This document shows positions 1 through 8,352 of a stretch of 64,000 nt of DNA, piece by piece (within the stretch, counting starts at the first letter, position 1; every line of letters starts with the position of its first letter). The stretch covers positions 1,054,001 to 1,118,000 of the forward strand of contig NZ_AP024852.1 of NCBI RefSeq assembly GCF_024346715.1, given 5' to 3'. This DNA comes from Photobacterium swingsii (GTDB lineage: Bacteria > Pseudomonadota > Gammaproteobacteria > Enterobacterales > Vibrionaceae). A program made the translations under genes and the position numbers. The notes under the pieces were generated by a model. It made no database searches. It saw nothing but the letters and a program-made list of their open reading frames with translations, and was not told where the DNA came from.

Positions 1-194
1 TTTTGGCGAATGACTTTGCCTGCAGATGGTTTACGTAATCCTGTGATGACCTTTACTAAGGTGGACTTTCCCGCGCCATTTGGTCCAATTAAGGTTGTGA
101 TTTGGCCTCGTTCAAGTTTGAGTGAAACTTGATCAAGTACGTGCCGTTCCGCGAAGGTAACGGTGACTGACTGTAATTCAACTAATATGGTCAT
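1..194 (-). CDS. znuC: Zinc ABC transporter ATP-binding protein ZnuC (N-terminal part)
   Basis: ATPase subunit of the high-affinity zinc importer ZnuABC on the cytoplasmic face of the inner membrane. Only the first 64 residues are present; the gene runs off the left edge. Translation from the ATG at 194 begins MTILVELQSVTVTF and contains the ABC Walker A motif GPNGAGKST near residues 39-47. It is divergent from znuA, with a Zur operator in the 93-bp gap, as in other znuA/znuCB loci. The Shine-Dalgarno is weak. ABC identity is certain; ZnuC is assigned from similarity and from adjacency to znuA. Confidence 0.9.
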   Translation of the reverse strand, partial: MTILVELQSVTVTFAERHVLDQVSLKLERGQITTLIGPNGAGKSTLVKVITGLRKPSAGKVIRQ

Positions 195-230
195 AAAAAA
201 GAGATTAGTAAGGACGTTAGCAAACTGAGA

Positions 231-245
231 TGTTACAATATAACA
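231..245. promoter_or_regulatory. Zur operator between znuC and znuA
   Basis: TGTTACAATATAACA at 231-245 is a near-perfect palindrome. It differs by one base from the core TGTTATAATATAACA of the enterobacterial znu Zur box. It lies between divergent znuC and znuA, so zinc-loaded Zur should repress both. Confidence 0.88.
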
Positions 246-265
246 CTAATTTTTTTGTTAGTGTT
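242..265. repeat. Perfect inverted repeat overlapping the Zur box
   Basis: Arms AACACTAA (242-249) and TTAGTGTT (258-265) are exact reverse complements around an 8-nt T-rich loop. The left arm shares four bases with the Zur operator and the right arm ends 22 nt before the znuA ATG. It could be a 5' UTR hairpin or a second protein site. Confidence 0.6.
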
Positions 266-287
266 CATAATTATAATGGAAACCAAT

Positions 288-1181
288 ATGAGTCGCTTTA
301 TCTCATTCGGTCTAATCTTCACTTTTTTCTTTTCTAGTCAATTGATGGCAAAGGAGTTTAACGTTGTAACTAGTGTTAAGCCATTGCAATTGATCGTACA
401 AGAATTGACCCAAGGTGTAACGACACCACACGTGTTATTGCCTGCGGGGGCTTCACCGCATGATTATGCATTGAAACCGTCAGATGTGAAAAAAATTCAT
501 GATGCAGATTTGGTTATTTGGGTTGGCCCTGAGCTTGAAACCTTTATGGCTCGAATGCTATCAAATGATGTTACTAACATTGCTCTGACAAAACAGCCCA
601 CAATTGATTTCTTATATTACGATCATGACGAGGAAGGTGACCATTCAGGGCATGATCATAGCCATGAAGGGGTAGACCCTCACTTTTGGATGGGACCAAC
701 GCAATCATTACAGGCGGCAGCTGTGATCACTGATACATTGATTGCTTTTGATCCGTTGCATAAAAATGAATATAAAGTTAATCTTGCCCAGTTTGAAAAA
801 TCGGTGAATATAGCTACCGATGAGTTAAAAAAACAGCTTCAACCTGTTGTGCAACATGGCTACTTCGTTTTCCATGATGGTTACGGTTATTTTGAAAAGT
901 ATTTCAAGTTAAACAATTTGGGACACTTTACCGTCAAGCCAGATCGCCGACCTGGAGCTAAAACTCTTATTTCAATCCGTCGTGCACTGCAAGAGAAGCA
1001 AGCATACTGTGTTTTCAGTGAGCCACAGTTTTCTCCTGCAGTCGTGAGCAGTGTGGTAAACGGCACGGATGTCAGCATTGGTACATTAGATCCAATGGCT
1101 ACAAATATTGCTTACGAGCAGGGCGGGTACATCGCGTTCTTACAAGAACTAGGTCAAAGTTTTACCAAGTGTCTTAAATAA
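288..1181 (+). CDS. znuA: Zinc ABC transporter periplasmic zinc-binding protein ZnuA
   Basis: Periplasmic receptor that captures Zn2+ and delivers it to ZnuBC. From the ATG at 288 the product is 297 aa with a signal peptide (about residues 1-21, cleavage near LMA/KEF). Candidate zinc ligands are H58, H132 (in DPHFW), H196 (in VFHDG) and D268. A His/Asp/Glu-rich loop at about 113-127 is the mobile metal-collecting loop typical of ZnuA. C241 and C295 match the conserved disulfide pair. In-frame TTG (255) and ATG (276) codons lie upstream, but they would put charged residues ahead of the signal peptide, so 288 is preferred. The next gene, mepM, starts 2 nt after the stop. Confidence 0.95.
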   Translation: MSRFISFGLIFTFFFSSQLMAKEFNVVTSVKPLQLIVQELTQGVTTPHVLLPAGASPHDYALKPSDVKKIHDADLVIWVGPELETFMARMLSNDVTNIALTKQPTIDFLYYDHDEEGDHSGHDHSHEGVDPHFWMGPTQSLQAAAVITDTLIAFDPLHKNEYKVNLAQFEKSVNIATDELKKQLQPVVQHGYFVFHDGYGYFEKYFKLNNLGHFTVKPDRRPGAKTLISIRRALQEKQAYCVFSEPQFSPAVVSSVVNGTDVSIGTLDPMATNIAYEQGGYIAFLQELGQSFTKCLK

Positions 1182-1183
1182 TA

Positions 1184-2533
1184 ATGAAATTACATAAGGT
1201 CGCAGTTGCTACTATCAAGCAGCTTCCACGCCAACATCGTATTGCGCTAGCATCAACGTCTTTTGTGTTACTGGCTGCCTTGTTATGGCAGCCCTCGAAA
1301 CCAGTGACACTGAGCACCTTCGGCAATGATCAACGTGTAGATATTGCGTTGAGTACCGATTTAGAGAAGCTGTCAGATATGAACAGTGAGCCTATCGGGG
1401 AAGTTGTCGATCCTAAAGACCCTGAATTTTTGGTACCCAAAGATGAGTTAGAACAGCAGCTTCAAGAAGAAGTTGATGTTTCTCATAGCCATCAAGTGAC
1501 TTCGGGTGAAACCCTAGGCTCGATTTTTTCGCAATACGCGCTACCTATTTCTAATATGTACTCGCTAATCAATGTGAATAAATCGATTCAGAACTTACGT
1601 GTAGGTCAAACCATCGAATGGTCAGTTGACGACGACGGTCAAGTGACTGAGTTTTCGGTTAAGCGTAGTGCCAAAATCACCGATACCTTTTCGTTAACCA
1701 AAAACGGTTATTCTTACGAGCAAGTAGAAGAGAGCGGCGAGATAAAGCCTGTTGTACTTACTGGCCGTATCAGCGGGAGCTTTTATAACTCAGCGATGGC
1801 AGCTGGATTGACAGCAAACCAAATTCAGACGTTGGCGCAAAAATTACAATGGCGGTTTGATTTTGGTCGTGAAGCACGAAAAGGTGATCGCTTTGCTGTC
1901 TCTGTTGACCGTGAATTTATTGATGGTCGCGCCGTAAATAAAGGCGATGTAAAAGCTATCTACTACTTGAGTGGTAATCGCGAAGTCTTTGCGATGCGTT
2001 TTGGTGAAAATAACTTTTATGACGCTGATGGCAAGAGCCTAGATCGTGCATTACGCCGCTTACCACTTGAGAAACGCTACCGTATTAGCTCTCCGTTTAA
2101 CCCAACGCGTAAGCACCCGATCACGGGGCGAATATCACCACATAACGGTACTGATTTCGCTGTACCTATTGGCACCTCAGTGTTAGCGGCTGGTGATGGT
2201 GTGGTAGTGAAGTCGAGTAAGCATCCATTAGCGGGCAATTATATTGTTATTAAGCATGGTCGTGAATACATGACGCGCTACCTTCACTTAAATAAACGCT
2301 TAGTGAAGGTAGGGGATAAGGTGACCATGGGGCAACGTATTGCACAAAGTGGTAATACTGGGCGCTCAACAGGCCCGCATTTGCACTATGAATTGATCAA
2401 AAAGAACCGCCCAGTGAACGCGATGAAAGTACCATTGCCTCAGGCTGAACCTGTTCCTTCTAAAGATCGTAAAAAATACCTACGATTAGCAAGTGAAGAA
2501 CGTCAGAAGTTGTTAGCGGTTATGCCTGGCTAA
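1184..2533 (+). CDS. mepM: Murein DD-endopeptidase MepM (M23 family)
   Basis: Zinc metallopeptidase that cuts D-Ala-mDAP cross-links so peptidoglycan can expand; periplasmic. 449 aa with an N-terminal membrane anchor (about 20-36), an OapA/LysM-like domain (about 103-147) and a C-terminal M23 domain. M23 metal and catalytic motifs are visible: H320 and D324 in HNGTDF, and H399/H401 in GPHLHYE. Spacing of 2 nt from znuA suggests cotranscription. The znuA-mepM pairing is conserved in enterobacteria and makes sense for a zinc enzyme. A strong terminator follows. Confidence 0.94.
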   Translation: MKLHKVAVATIKQLPRQHRIALASTSFVLLAALLWQPSKPVTLSTFGNDQRVDIALSTDLEKLSDMNSEPIGEVVDPKDPEFLVPKDELEQQLQEEVDVSHSHQVTSGETLGSIFSQYALPISNMYSLINVNKSIQNLRVGQTIEWSVDDDGQVTEFSVKRSAKITDTFSLTKNGYSYEQVEESGEIKPVVLTGRISGSFYNSAMAAGLTANQIQTLAQKLQWRFDFGREARKGDRFAVSVDREFIDGRAVNKGDVKAIYYLSGNREVFAMRFGENNFYDADGKSLDRALRRLPLEKRYRISSPFNPTRKHPITGRISPHNGTDFAVPIGTSVLAAGDGVVVKSSKHPLAGNYIVIKHGREYMTRYLHLNKRLVKVGDKVTMGQRIAQSGNTGRSTGPHLHYELIKKNRPVNAMKVPLPQAEPVPSKDRKKYLRLASEERQKLLAVMPG

Positions 2534-2554
2534 TTTAACGAGATACTTCAACAG

Positions 2555-2585
2555 TAAAAATGCGCACTCGGTGCGCATTTTTTTT
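2555..2585 (+). terminator. Rho-independent terminator after mepM
   Basis: Stem AATGCGCAC/GTGCGCATT (2559-2567 and 2571-2579) with a TCG loop, followed by seven T. Confidence 0.92.
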
Positions 2586-2783
2586 ATGTCATATAAAGTA
2601 TCACTCACTTATAGAATGCTTAATTGCCCTGAGCAGTCCAGCGCCCATTTTTTCATTAGCTCACAATTTACGTCGTCTTTTCATTATGGCGAGCTTTATA
2701 AACAGTTTAATTTACCCGAATTAAATCAGCATGCTACAGAGTGCTCTCCCACTTTTATGAGAGTGAGTGCCTTGTCCGACAGA

Positions 2784-2812
2784 TAAATAAGTTAAGTGTA
2801 AATAAGTTAAGT
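2784..2812 (+). repeat. 14-bp tandem direct repeat upstream of feoA
   Basis: Two exact copies of TAAATAAGTTAAGT with a 15-bp period, ending five bases before the FNR-like site. The period is longer than one helical turn, so the repeat could be a regulator binding pair or merely promoter AT-richness. Confidence 0.6.
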
Positions 2813-2816
2813 TTAG

Positions 2817-2830
2817 TTGACTTTAATCAA
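2817..2830. promoter_or_regulatory. FNR-type site upstream of feoABC
   Basis: TTGACTTTAATCAA matches TTGAT-N4-ATCAA with one mismatch. FNR activates feo in E. coli, because ferrous iron is available in anoxic conditions, so the site fits the operon. Confidence 0.72.
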
Positions 2831-2871
2831 GGTGGCATATGTGTCAATATGTAACATATATCATTAAATGC

Positions 2872-2886
2872 TAATTATTATTATTA
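2872..2886. promoter_or_regulatory. Candidate Fur box before feoA
   Basis: Read on the minus strand, the 15-mer matches the Fur 7-1-7 consensus TGATAATNATTATCA at 12 of 14 informative positions. It sits 14-28 nt upstream of the feoA ATG. AT-rich sequence inflates such matches, so this is suggestive only. Confidence 0.5.
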
Positions 2887-2899
2887 AGGTAAGCGATTC

Positions 2900-3127
2900 A
2901 TGAAACTGTCGGAAATGGCATGTGGTGTGAGTGCAGTCGTGTCGGATCTATCTGCGCTACCCGCAGCTACGCGTAAAAAACTTATGGTGATGGGTGTACT
3001 GCCTAATACCGAGTTATCTGTTGTACGTATTGCCCCTATGGGTGACCCTTTACAAGTACGTGTTCGTGGTGTCGACATTGCTCTTCGTAAGCAAATTGCC
3101 GCTAATATCGATGTAGAGGTGCGCTAA
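2900..3127 (+). CDS. feoA: Ferrous iron transport protein FeoA
   Basis: Small cytoplasmic SH3-like protein (75 aa) that works with the FeoB GTPase/permease in Fe2+ uptake. It begins MKLSEMACGVS and has the FeoA core pattern with a central glycine-turn region (VMGVLPNTEL). The ATG is preceded by AAGGTAAG at good spacing. Its stop overlaps the feoB start by one base (TAATG), implying translational coupling. First gene of feoABC. Confidence 0.93.
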   Translation: MKLSEMACGVSAVVSDLSALPAATRKKLMVMGVLPNTELSVVRIAPMGDPLQVRVRGVDIALRKQIAANIDVEVR

Positions 3128-5403
3128 TGCAATATAATATTCTTACTGTCGGTAACCCAAATAGTGGTAAAACAACGCTATTTAATGGTTTGACGGGTGC
3201 TAAACAACAAGTGGGTAACTGGGCGGGTGTTACGGTTGAGAAGAAAACTGGTAACTACAAATGTTCAGGTGATGACTTTGCGCTGACCGACTTACCAGGT
3301 ATTTATAACCTTGATAGTGCTAACGATGCTAACAGCCTAGATGAAGCGATTGCATCACGTGCCATTTTGACCTCACCTGCCGATGTGATCATCAATGTTG
3401 TTGATGCATCAAGCCTTGAACGTAGTCTTTACATGACCCTACAACTACGTGAACTTGGCCGCCCTATGGTTGTTGTTCTGAATAAAATGGATGTTCTACA
3501 ACGCCAACGTCAAGTACTTGATGTGAAAGCGCTAGAGAAAGCACTCGGTTGTCCTGTATTCACTTTATCAGCCAATAACCAGTCGCAAGTTGCAGACTTT
3601 AAAATGAAACTGCACAAAATGCTGACACAAGGTGTTGCTGTTAAAGAGATAAACTTAAATTATGGCGATGTTTTTGAAGCCGCGATTAAGGAGTTATCAC
3701 CTTTATTTGCAAGCGCAGAAGTGAATGCTCGTTCACAAGCTATTCGTGTGCTAGAAAATGATACCTTAATCATTAATCGCTTATCAGAGTCAGATAAGAA
3801 CGCTGCATGTAATATTCGCAATAAAGTAGCCGTTGAAGTTGATCCAGATATTCAAGTGGCTGATGTACGTTACACTTTCTTGCACCAACTTTGTCAGCAA
3901 GTACGTCGCCAAGAAGGCAAATTAAGCCGTAGTGTGAGCGACAAAATCGATAGCGTATTACTTCATCGTGCATTTGGTATCCCATTCTTCTTCGTTGTTA
4001 TGTACCTAATGTTTATGTTCTCTATTAACATTGGTAGTGCATTTATCGATTTCTTCGACATCAGTGTCGGCGCGCTACTTGTTGATGGCGGCCACTATCT
4101 TCTTGATGGTCACCTACCAGTGTGGCTGGTAACTGTTATTGCGGATGGTATCGGTGGTGGTATTCAAACGGTCGCAACCTTCATTCCTGTTATTGCTTGT
4201 CTGTACTTGTTCCTCGCGCTATTAGAAAGCTCGGGCTACATGGCGCGTGCTGCGTTTGTTCTGGATAAAGTGATGCAAAAAGTAGGTCTACCGGGTAAAG
4301 CCTTTGTACCTCTTGTACTGGGCTTTGGTTGTAACGTACCTGCGATTATGGCAACACGTACGTTAGAGCAAGAACGTGAACGTAAATTGGCAGCAGCAAT
4401 GGCTCCATTTATGTCATGTGGTGCACGTTTACCTGTTTACGCATTATTTGCGGCGGCCTTCTTCCCTGAAAGTGGTCAGAATGTAGTATTTGCTTTGTAC
4501 CTACTAGGTATCTTTGCCGCTGTTCTGACTGGCTTGATTTTACGTAGCACGCTTTATCCTGGTTCAAGCGATAGCTTCATCATGGAAATGCCAGATTATG
4601 AGCTACCAACAATGCGTAACGTTGGTATTAAAACGTGGCAAAAATTGAAAAAATTCGTACTAGGTGCGGGTAAGACAATCGTTGTGGTTGTTGCGTTCTT
4701 AAGTTTCTTCAATTCATTAGGTACAGACGGTACTTTTGGTAACGAAGATACTGAAGTTTCTGTACTCTCGAAAGCAGCTCAAATCGTGACGCCTGTACTT
4801 GCACCGATTGGTGTGAAGGAAGATAACTGGCCTGCAACGGTTGGTATCATTACGGGTATTTTTGCCAAAGAAGCGGTTGTAGGGACGTTGAACAGTTTGT
4901 ATGCGCCATCTTCTGATGATGAAGGTGCTGACTATGACTTAGTGGGCAGCTTACAAGAAGCGGTTGGTAGCATTGGTGCAAACTTGTCTGATTTAAGCTA
5001 TAGCGATCCTTTAGGCATTACGGTTGGTGAGCTAAACGACTTAGACGCTGTGGCTGAAGATCAAGAAGTTGACGCTTCTGTCTTTGGTAATATTCAAGCG
5101 CACTTTGTTAGTTCTGCAGCAGCAATGGCTTACTTAATTTTCATCCTACTTTACACGCCTTGTGCTGCGGCGATGGGTGCTTATGTACGTGAATTCGGTC
5201 AGAAGTTCTCATTATTCATCGCAGGTTGGACTATGTTGTTGGCTTACACGTTTGCATCTGTCTTCTACCAAGTGGCGCACTTTGCAGATCACCCGACAAG
5301 CAGTATGTTGTGGATTGCATTCTTCGTTGCAATCAATGCTGGCTTGTTGGTGTTGTTCAAGCGAGAAGGTAAGAAACAACAAGCTGAGATCCTTGCATTA
5401 TGA
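3127..5403 (+). CDS. feoB: Ferrous iron permease FeoB
   Basis: Inner-membrane Fe2+ transporter with an N-terminal G-protein domain. 758 aa. G1 is GNPNSGKT (9-16), G3 is DLPG (55-58) and G4 is NKMD (119-122). A helical GDI-like region follows, then about eight or more transmembrane helices from residue 280 on, including two Gate-type blocks (GYMARAAFV and later CAAAMGAYVREFG). Length is normal for FeoB. The gene overlaps feoA by 1 nt and feoC by 4 nt, so the three are one translation-coupled operon. Confidence 0.97.
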   Translation: MQYNILTVGNPNSGKTTLFNGLTGAKQQVGNWAGVTVEKKTGNYKCSGDDFALTDLPGIYNLDSANDANSLDEAIASRAILTSPADVIINVVDASSLERSLYMTLQLRELGRPMVVVLNKMDVLQRQRQVLDVKALEKALGCPVFTLSANNQSQVADFKMKLHKMLTQGVAVKEINLNYGDVFEAAIKELSPLFASAEVNARSQAIRVLENDTLIINRLSESDKNAACNIRNKVAVEVDPDIQVADVRYTFLHQLCQQVRRQEGKLSRSVSDKIDSVLLHRAFGIPFFFVVMYLMFMFSINIGSAFIDFFDISVGALLVDGGHYLLDGHLPVWLVTVIADGIGGGIQTVATFIPVIACLYLFLALLESSGYMARAAFVLDKVMQKVGLPGKAFVPLVLGFGCNVPAIMATRTLEQERERKLAAAMAPFMSCGARLPVYALFAAAFFPESGQNVVFALYLLGIFAAVLTGLILRSTLYPGSSDSFIMEMPDYELPTMRNVGIKTWQKLKKFVLGAGKTIVVVVAFLSFFNSLGTDGTFGNEDTEVSVLSKAAQIVTPVLAPIGVKEDNWPATVGIITGIFAKEAVVGTLNSLYAPSSDDEGADYDLVGSLQEAVGSIGANLSDLSYSDPLGITVGELNDLDAVAEDQEVDASVFGNIQAHFVSSAAAMAYLIFILLYTPCAAAMGAYVREFGQKFSLFIAGWTMLLAYTFASVFYQVAHFADHPTSSMLWIAFFVAINAGLLVLFKREGKKQQAEILAL

Positions 5404-5642
5404 TTTTACAGCAGCTGAAAAACTATATTGAGCAACATGGTCGCTCTCGCCGTACTGATTTGGCTAACCACTTTGGTATGAGTGAGGACGGGGTTGATGC
5501 CATGCTCTCTGTCTGGGTACAGAAGGGCAAAATTGGTAAAGAGTTAATTGGGTGTGATACCGATGGCTGTTGCCAAGGGGCAAAAGAAGTATGGTATCGC
5601 CAGCTGCAAGACAATGAACTATCTGTAACGGTTATGCGTTAA
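5400..5642 (+). CDS. feoC: FeoC-like regulatory protein
   Basis: Small winged-helix protein of ferrous iron uptake, thought to modulate or stabilise FeoB. 80 aa. Residues 1-50 form the winged-helix (helix-turn-helix near NHFGMSEDGVDAML). They are followed by a cysteine cluster C52, C57, C58, a short version of the proposed Fe-S motif of enterobacterial FeoC, which has four cysteines. The ATGA overlap with feoB indicates coupling. Confidence 0.88.
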   Translation: MILQQLKNYIEQHGRSRRTDLANHFGMSEDGVDAMLSVWVQKGKIGKELIGCDTDGCCQGAKEVWYRQLQDNELSVTVMR

Positions 5643-5670
5643 GTTATTGTTTAGTAAAGCGCAATAAATA

Positions 5671-5702
5671 AAAAGGCAACCTTTGTAAGGTTGCCTTTTT
5701 TT
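5671..5702. terminator. Bidirectional terminator between feoC and the HIT gene
   Basis: 12-bp stem AAAGGCAACCTT/AAGGTTGCCTTT (5672-5683 and 5687-5698) with a TGT loop. There is a T tract on the plus side and an A tract on the other, so it serves both convergent genes. Confidence 0.93.
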
Positions 5703-5717
5703 GATCGCTATTCTGTA

Positions 5718-6149
5718 CTAACAGCTAGCGATGAAGCCATCAATTACACTAAGTTCTGCACGTAACTCTTCGGCTAACGCAAGCTGTAATGCCTCGCTAC
5801 GCTGCGTACCATCGGTGTTTCCCCATACCGGGCCAGGCCACGCGATATCAGTTTCAAAACGAGCGATGTGGTGAACATGTAACTGCGGAACTAGATTACC
5901 CAAAGCCCCGACGTTGATTTTGTCTGCTTTATAGTCATTTTCGAGTAAAGCAGCTACTGCGCTTGATTCGTTAATGAGCTGGTACTGTTCGCTTTGTGCT
6001 AGATGGTGGATCTCTCGTAAATCATTTTTTCGTGGAACCAAGATCAGCCAAGGACCAAGTGCTTCTTTTGATAGCAGAACACGGCACAGGGGAAGGTCGC
6101 CCAAAACTGTGGTATCTGTCGCTAAACGAGGATGAAGCATGAAATTCAT
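5718..6149 (-). CDS. HIT-family protein (histidine triad hydrolase)
   Basis: 143-aa cytoplasmic protein of the HIT superfamily of nucleotide hydrolases/transferases. The HIT signature is visible as QLHVHHIARFETD around residues 90-102, followed by the WPGPVWG segment usual in this Proteobacterial subfamily. The exact substrate is unknown; dinucleoside polyphosphates or AMP-lysine-like adducts are typical of the superfamily. The ATG at 6149 has AGGA about 9 nt upstream; an in-frame ATG at 6140 is possible. Convergent with feoC. Confidence 0.85.
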   Translation of the reverse strand: MNFMLHPRLATDTTVLGDLPLCRVLLSKEALGPWLILVPRKNDLREIHHLAQSEQYQLINESSAVAALLENDYKADKINVGALGNLVPQLHVHHIARFETDIAWPGPVWGNTDGTQRSEALQLALAEELRAELSVIDGFIASC

Positions 6150-6278
6150 TGTAAATATTCCTATAGAGTACAGCGCTGCTCACAGGCTGTCAGATTGAGT
6201 ATTTTCAAACATTCGCACTGCGCTATTCTGACTGTTAAAGATACGTATCAATATAAAAATGGAACGTCTTATGATGTG

Positions 6279-6292
6279 GTTAAGTACTTAAC
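6279..6292. repeat. 14-bp perfect palindrome in the HIT/DUF924 divergent region
   Basis: GTTAAGTACTTAAC is a perfect palindrome about 66 bp upstream of the DUF924 ATG, between two divergent genes. It has the size and symmetry of an operator, but I cannot name a regulator. Confidence 0.4.
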
Positions 6293-6357
6293 GGTTAAAT
6301 ACATAATATCGCATCATTTTTGTTATACAACGACGTAATGAGAAGTGGAGAAGATAG

Positions 6358-6963
6358 ATGGCCGCAGAATATCAAGCCATACTCAGCTATTGGTTCGGGG
6401 ATATTGAGGGTGAAGTAACGAAAATCAATAAAGGTGCATTGTGGTTTCAAGGTGGTGCAGAAGTTGATCAGTATATTACTGATAATTTTTTGCCTTTGGT
6501 CAGTAAAGCAAGCACAGGTGAATTAAGCTATTGGGCCCAAGAGCCTCGAGGTGCATTAGCCTTAATTATTTTATTGGATCAGTTTAGCCGTAATATTTAT
6601 CGTGGGCTGAGCGCAGCATTTCGTAATGATGCCTTGGCTCTGGCTATATGTAAGCGAGGGTTAGCGCAGAATATTGATCAGCAGCTTTCTCCGATTGAGC
6701 GCGTTTTCTTCTATCTACCTTTAGAGCATTCAGAGGTACTCGATGATCAAGAAGAGTGTGTGTTTCGCTTTGATCAACTGCGGCAGCTGGTATCAGCTGA
6801 TAATAGAGCAATGTTTGATGGTTTCTATGAGTATGCGACCAAGCACTTTGACGTTGTAAAAACATTTGGTCGTTTTCCACATCGCAATGCGGCTCATGGG
6901 CGATTATCGACTACTGAAGAGCTTGCATGGTTGCATGATGGTGGCCAGCGTTTTGGGCAATAA
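6358..6963 (+). CDS. DUF924 family protein
   Basis: 201-aa soluble, mostly helical protein of the DUF924 family (TPR-like fold in known members; biochemical role unknown). Family hallmarks visible are the opening ILSYWFG, the central LIILLDQFSRNIYR block, YLPLEHSE, and the C-terminal FGRFPHRNAAHGR. The ATG at 6358 follows GAGAAG at good spacing. It is transcribed alone and ends at a bidirectional terminator. Confidence 0.88.
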   Translation: MAAEYQAILSYWFGDIEGEVTKINKGALWFQGGAEVDQYITDNFLPLVSKASTGELSYWAQEPRGALALIILLDQFSRNIYRGLSAAFRNDALALAICKRGLAQNIDQQLSPIERVFFYLPLEHSEVLDDQEECVFRFDQLRQLVSADNRAMFDGFYEYATKHFDVVKTFGRFPHRNAAHGRLSTTEELAWLHDGGQRFGQ

Positions 6964-7027
6964 GCTGGTACGTGATGACTATATCCCTAGATAGCAAACG
7001 ACATAAAGCCATTAAAGGCTTAACGCG

Positions 7028-7053
7028 AAAAGGTCAGCGCTGCTGACCTTTTT
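7028..7053. terminator. Bidirectional terminator
   Basis: 11-bp stem AAAAGGTCAGC/GCTGACCTTTT (7028-7038 and 7042-7052) with a GCT loop, between the convergent DUF924 and diguanylate cyclase genes. Confidence 0.9.
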
Positions 7054-7081
7054 GTCGATGTTTTATATGATTCTTTGATGA

Positions 7082-8110
7082 TTAACTGAGGGGTAAAACG
7101 CGGTTTCTTCCCAGTTTCTTCGCATCATTTAAGAATGTATCTGCGCGACAAATAACTTCTTCTGCGGTTTCTGCTCGACTTTTTTCAGCGATGCCAAATG
7201 ATGCCGTGATAGTGTTTATTCGCTCACCGTTGCGACGATCCAGAACTGATATTCTTTCAATACTGCGGCGTAGTGTTTCGGCGTGTTGGCGGGCTGTGCT
7301 GTGGTTTTTATTGACGAGAATAATAGCGAATTCTTCGCCACCAAAGCGATAAGCTTGCATTTGCTCACGGCAGCTTTCTTTTAAGCGGCGTGATACGGCT
7401 TTTAATACTTGGTCGCCAAGCTGGTGGCCGTAGCTGTCATTGAATATCTTAAATTTATCAATATCGAGCATAATCAGCGAAAAAGGGATGTTTTTTTGCT
7501 GAACGCTATCAATATCACGATCGAAAGCACGGCGGTTAAATATGCCAGTTAGTGCATCTTCGTTCGCTTCTTTTTGACTCTCTTGTAACGCTTCACGCAG
7601 CGTAGCTATTTCTTGCTGAGCGGTATTTAGTTGGCTTTTGAATGCGCCTGTTGAAAGCTGAATGTTCCGTGATTCTTTAATTAAACCGCGTACGAGCCCC
7701 ATGGTTTCTTCAAGAGAGAGGCCTTCTCGCTCGGCGGATTCTAATTTAGTGAAGCCTTTATCAAGGTTGAGTTGGAATGATTCAGTTTCTGTCAGAGTGT
7801 CTGTCATCGAGTGAGAAACTTCTTGCATCATGAGCGTTAAACTTTGCTTGAGTTGCGAGATGTCCTGTACCGCTTTTGTTGCAATATGCTGATGATAAAG
7901 TTGTTCACAAGTTGTTGGCGTACATTGACCTTGAGCGGCGATTTCACCATCCATTGCTTGGTTTAACAGCGGTGACTCTTGAGAGACGTAGGTGTACCAC
8001 AATGCATAATTAGCGGGGGTGGTAGGGACTTTGTGTTTGATCATCAAAGGAACAGTTTGTTTTAGCGTTTCCGTTGATTTCGCAAAGCTATCTTTGTTCA
8101 TAACCTGCAT
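7082..8110 (-). CDS. Diguanylate cyclase (GGDEF domain)
   Basis: Predicted to make cyclic di-GMP from two GTP. 342 aa, no membrane segments seen. Residues 1-180 are a helical, coiled-coil-prone sensory region. The GGDEF domain starts about 183 (EDALTGIFNRRAF), has the metal-binding DIDKF (216-220) and the active-site signature GGEEF (257-261), so it should be catalytic. The product-inhibition RxxD site is RxxM (248-251), so allosteric feedback at this site is probably lost. Start is the ATG at 8110 or the in-frame ATG at 8101. Confidence 0.9.
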   Translation of the reverse strand: MQVMNKDSFAKSTETLKQTVPLMIKHKVPTTPANYALWYTYVSQESPLLNQAMDGEIAAQGQCTPTTCEQLYHQHIATKAVQDISQLKQSLTLMMQEVSHSMTDTLTETESFQLNLDKGFTKLESAEREGLSLEETMGLVRGLIKESRNIQLSTGAFKSQLNTAQQEIATLREALQESQKEANEDALTGIFNRRAFDRDIDSVQQKNIPFSLIMLDIDKFKIFNDSYGHQLGDQVLKAVSRRLKESCREQMQAYRFGGEEFAIILVNKNHSTARQHAETLRRSIERISVLDRRNGERINTITASFGIAEKSRAETAEEVICRADTFLNDAKKLGRNRVLPLS

Positions 8111-8290
8111 TCCATCGATCAGCAGCGGGGATAAGTAATTAAATCAATAATAGCGGTATCGGGCTGATAGACGGATCTACTGGCGCTATGAGGTGTTTAC
8201 CGCTGCTTTCTACTTGTTAGTTGGGTGGCATTGTTAGGCTGAAGTCTTTAAGCAGCGCTAGACCTTGCCATTTGGTCTGTTTAACGAATA

Positions 8291-8323
8291 TAAAAAAGCC
8301 TTCTAAGGATACCCTAGAAGGCT
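8291..8323 (-). terminator. argS terminator
   Basis: On the minus strand AGCCTTCTA and TAGAAGGCT (8297-8305 and 8315-8323) form a 9-bp stem followed by six U (8292-8297). It is downstream of argS. Confidence 0.88.
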
Positions 8324-8352
8324 AATGGTTTTTAGTCTAACGTAACATTTTT

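Larger units (their letters stand above)
2586..2899. promoter_or_regulatory. feoABC upstream region
   Basis: This 314-bp gene-free stretch holds a 14-bp direct repeat (TAAATAAGTTAAGT at 2784-2797 and 2799-2812), an FNR-like site (2817-2830) and a Fur-like site (2872-2886). The Shine-Dalgarno AAGGTAAG (2886-2893) precedes feoA. A 71-aa open frame at 2571-2786 starts inside the mepM terminator and is judged spurious. Confidence 0.7.

Noticed and set aside
6279-6292. 14-bp palindrome as a confident operator
   Set aside because: Listed as a feature only. With no regulator gene next to it and no second copy, it does not merit a separate finding.
6132-6338. 68-aa plus frame in the HIT/DUF924 gap
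   Set aside because: Overlaps the HIT gene start, has no Shine-Dalgarno and has unbiased composition.
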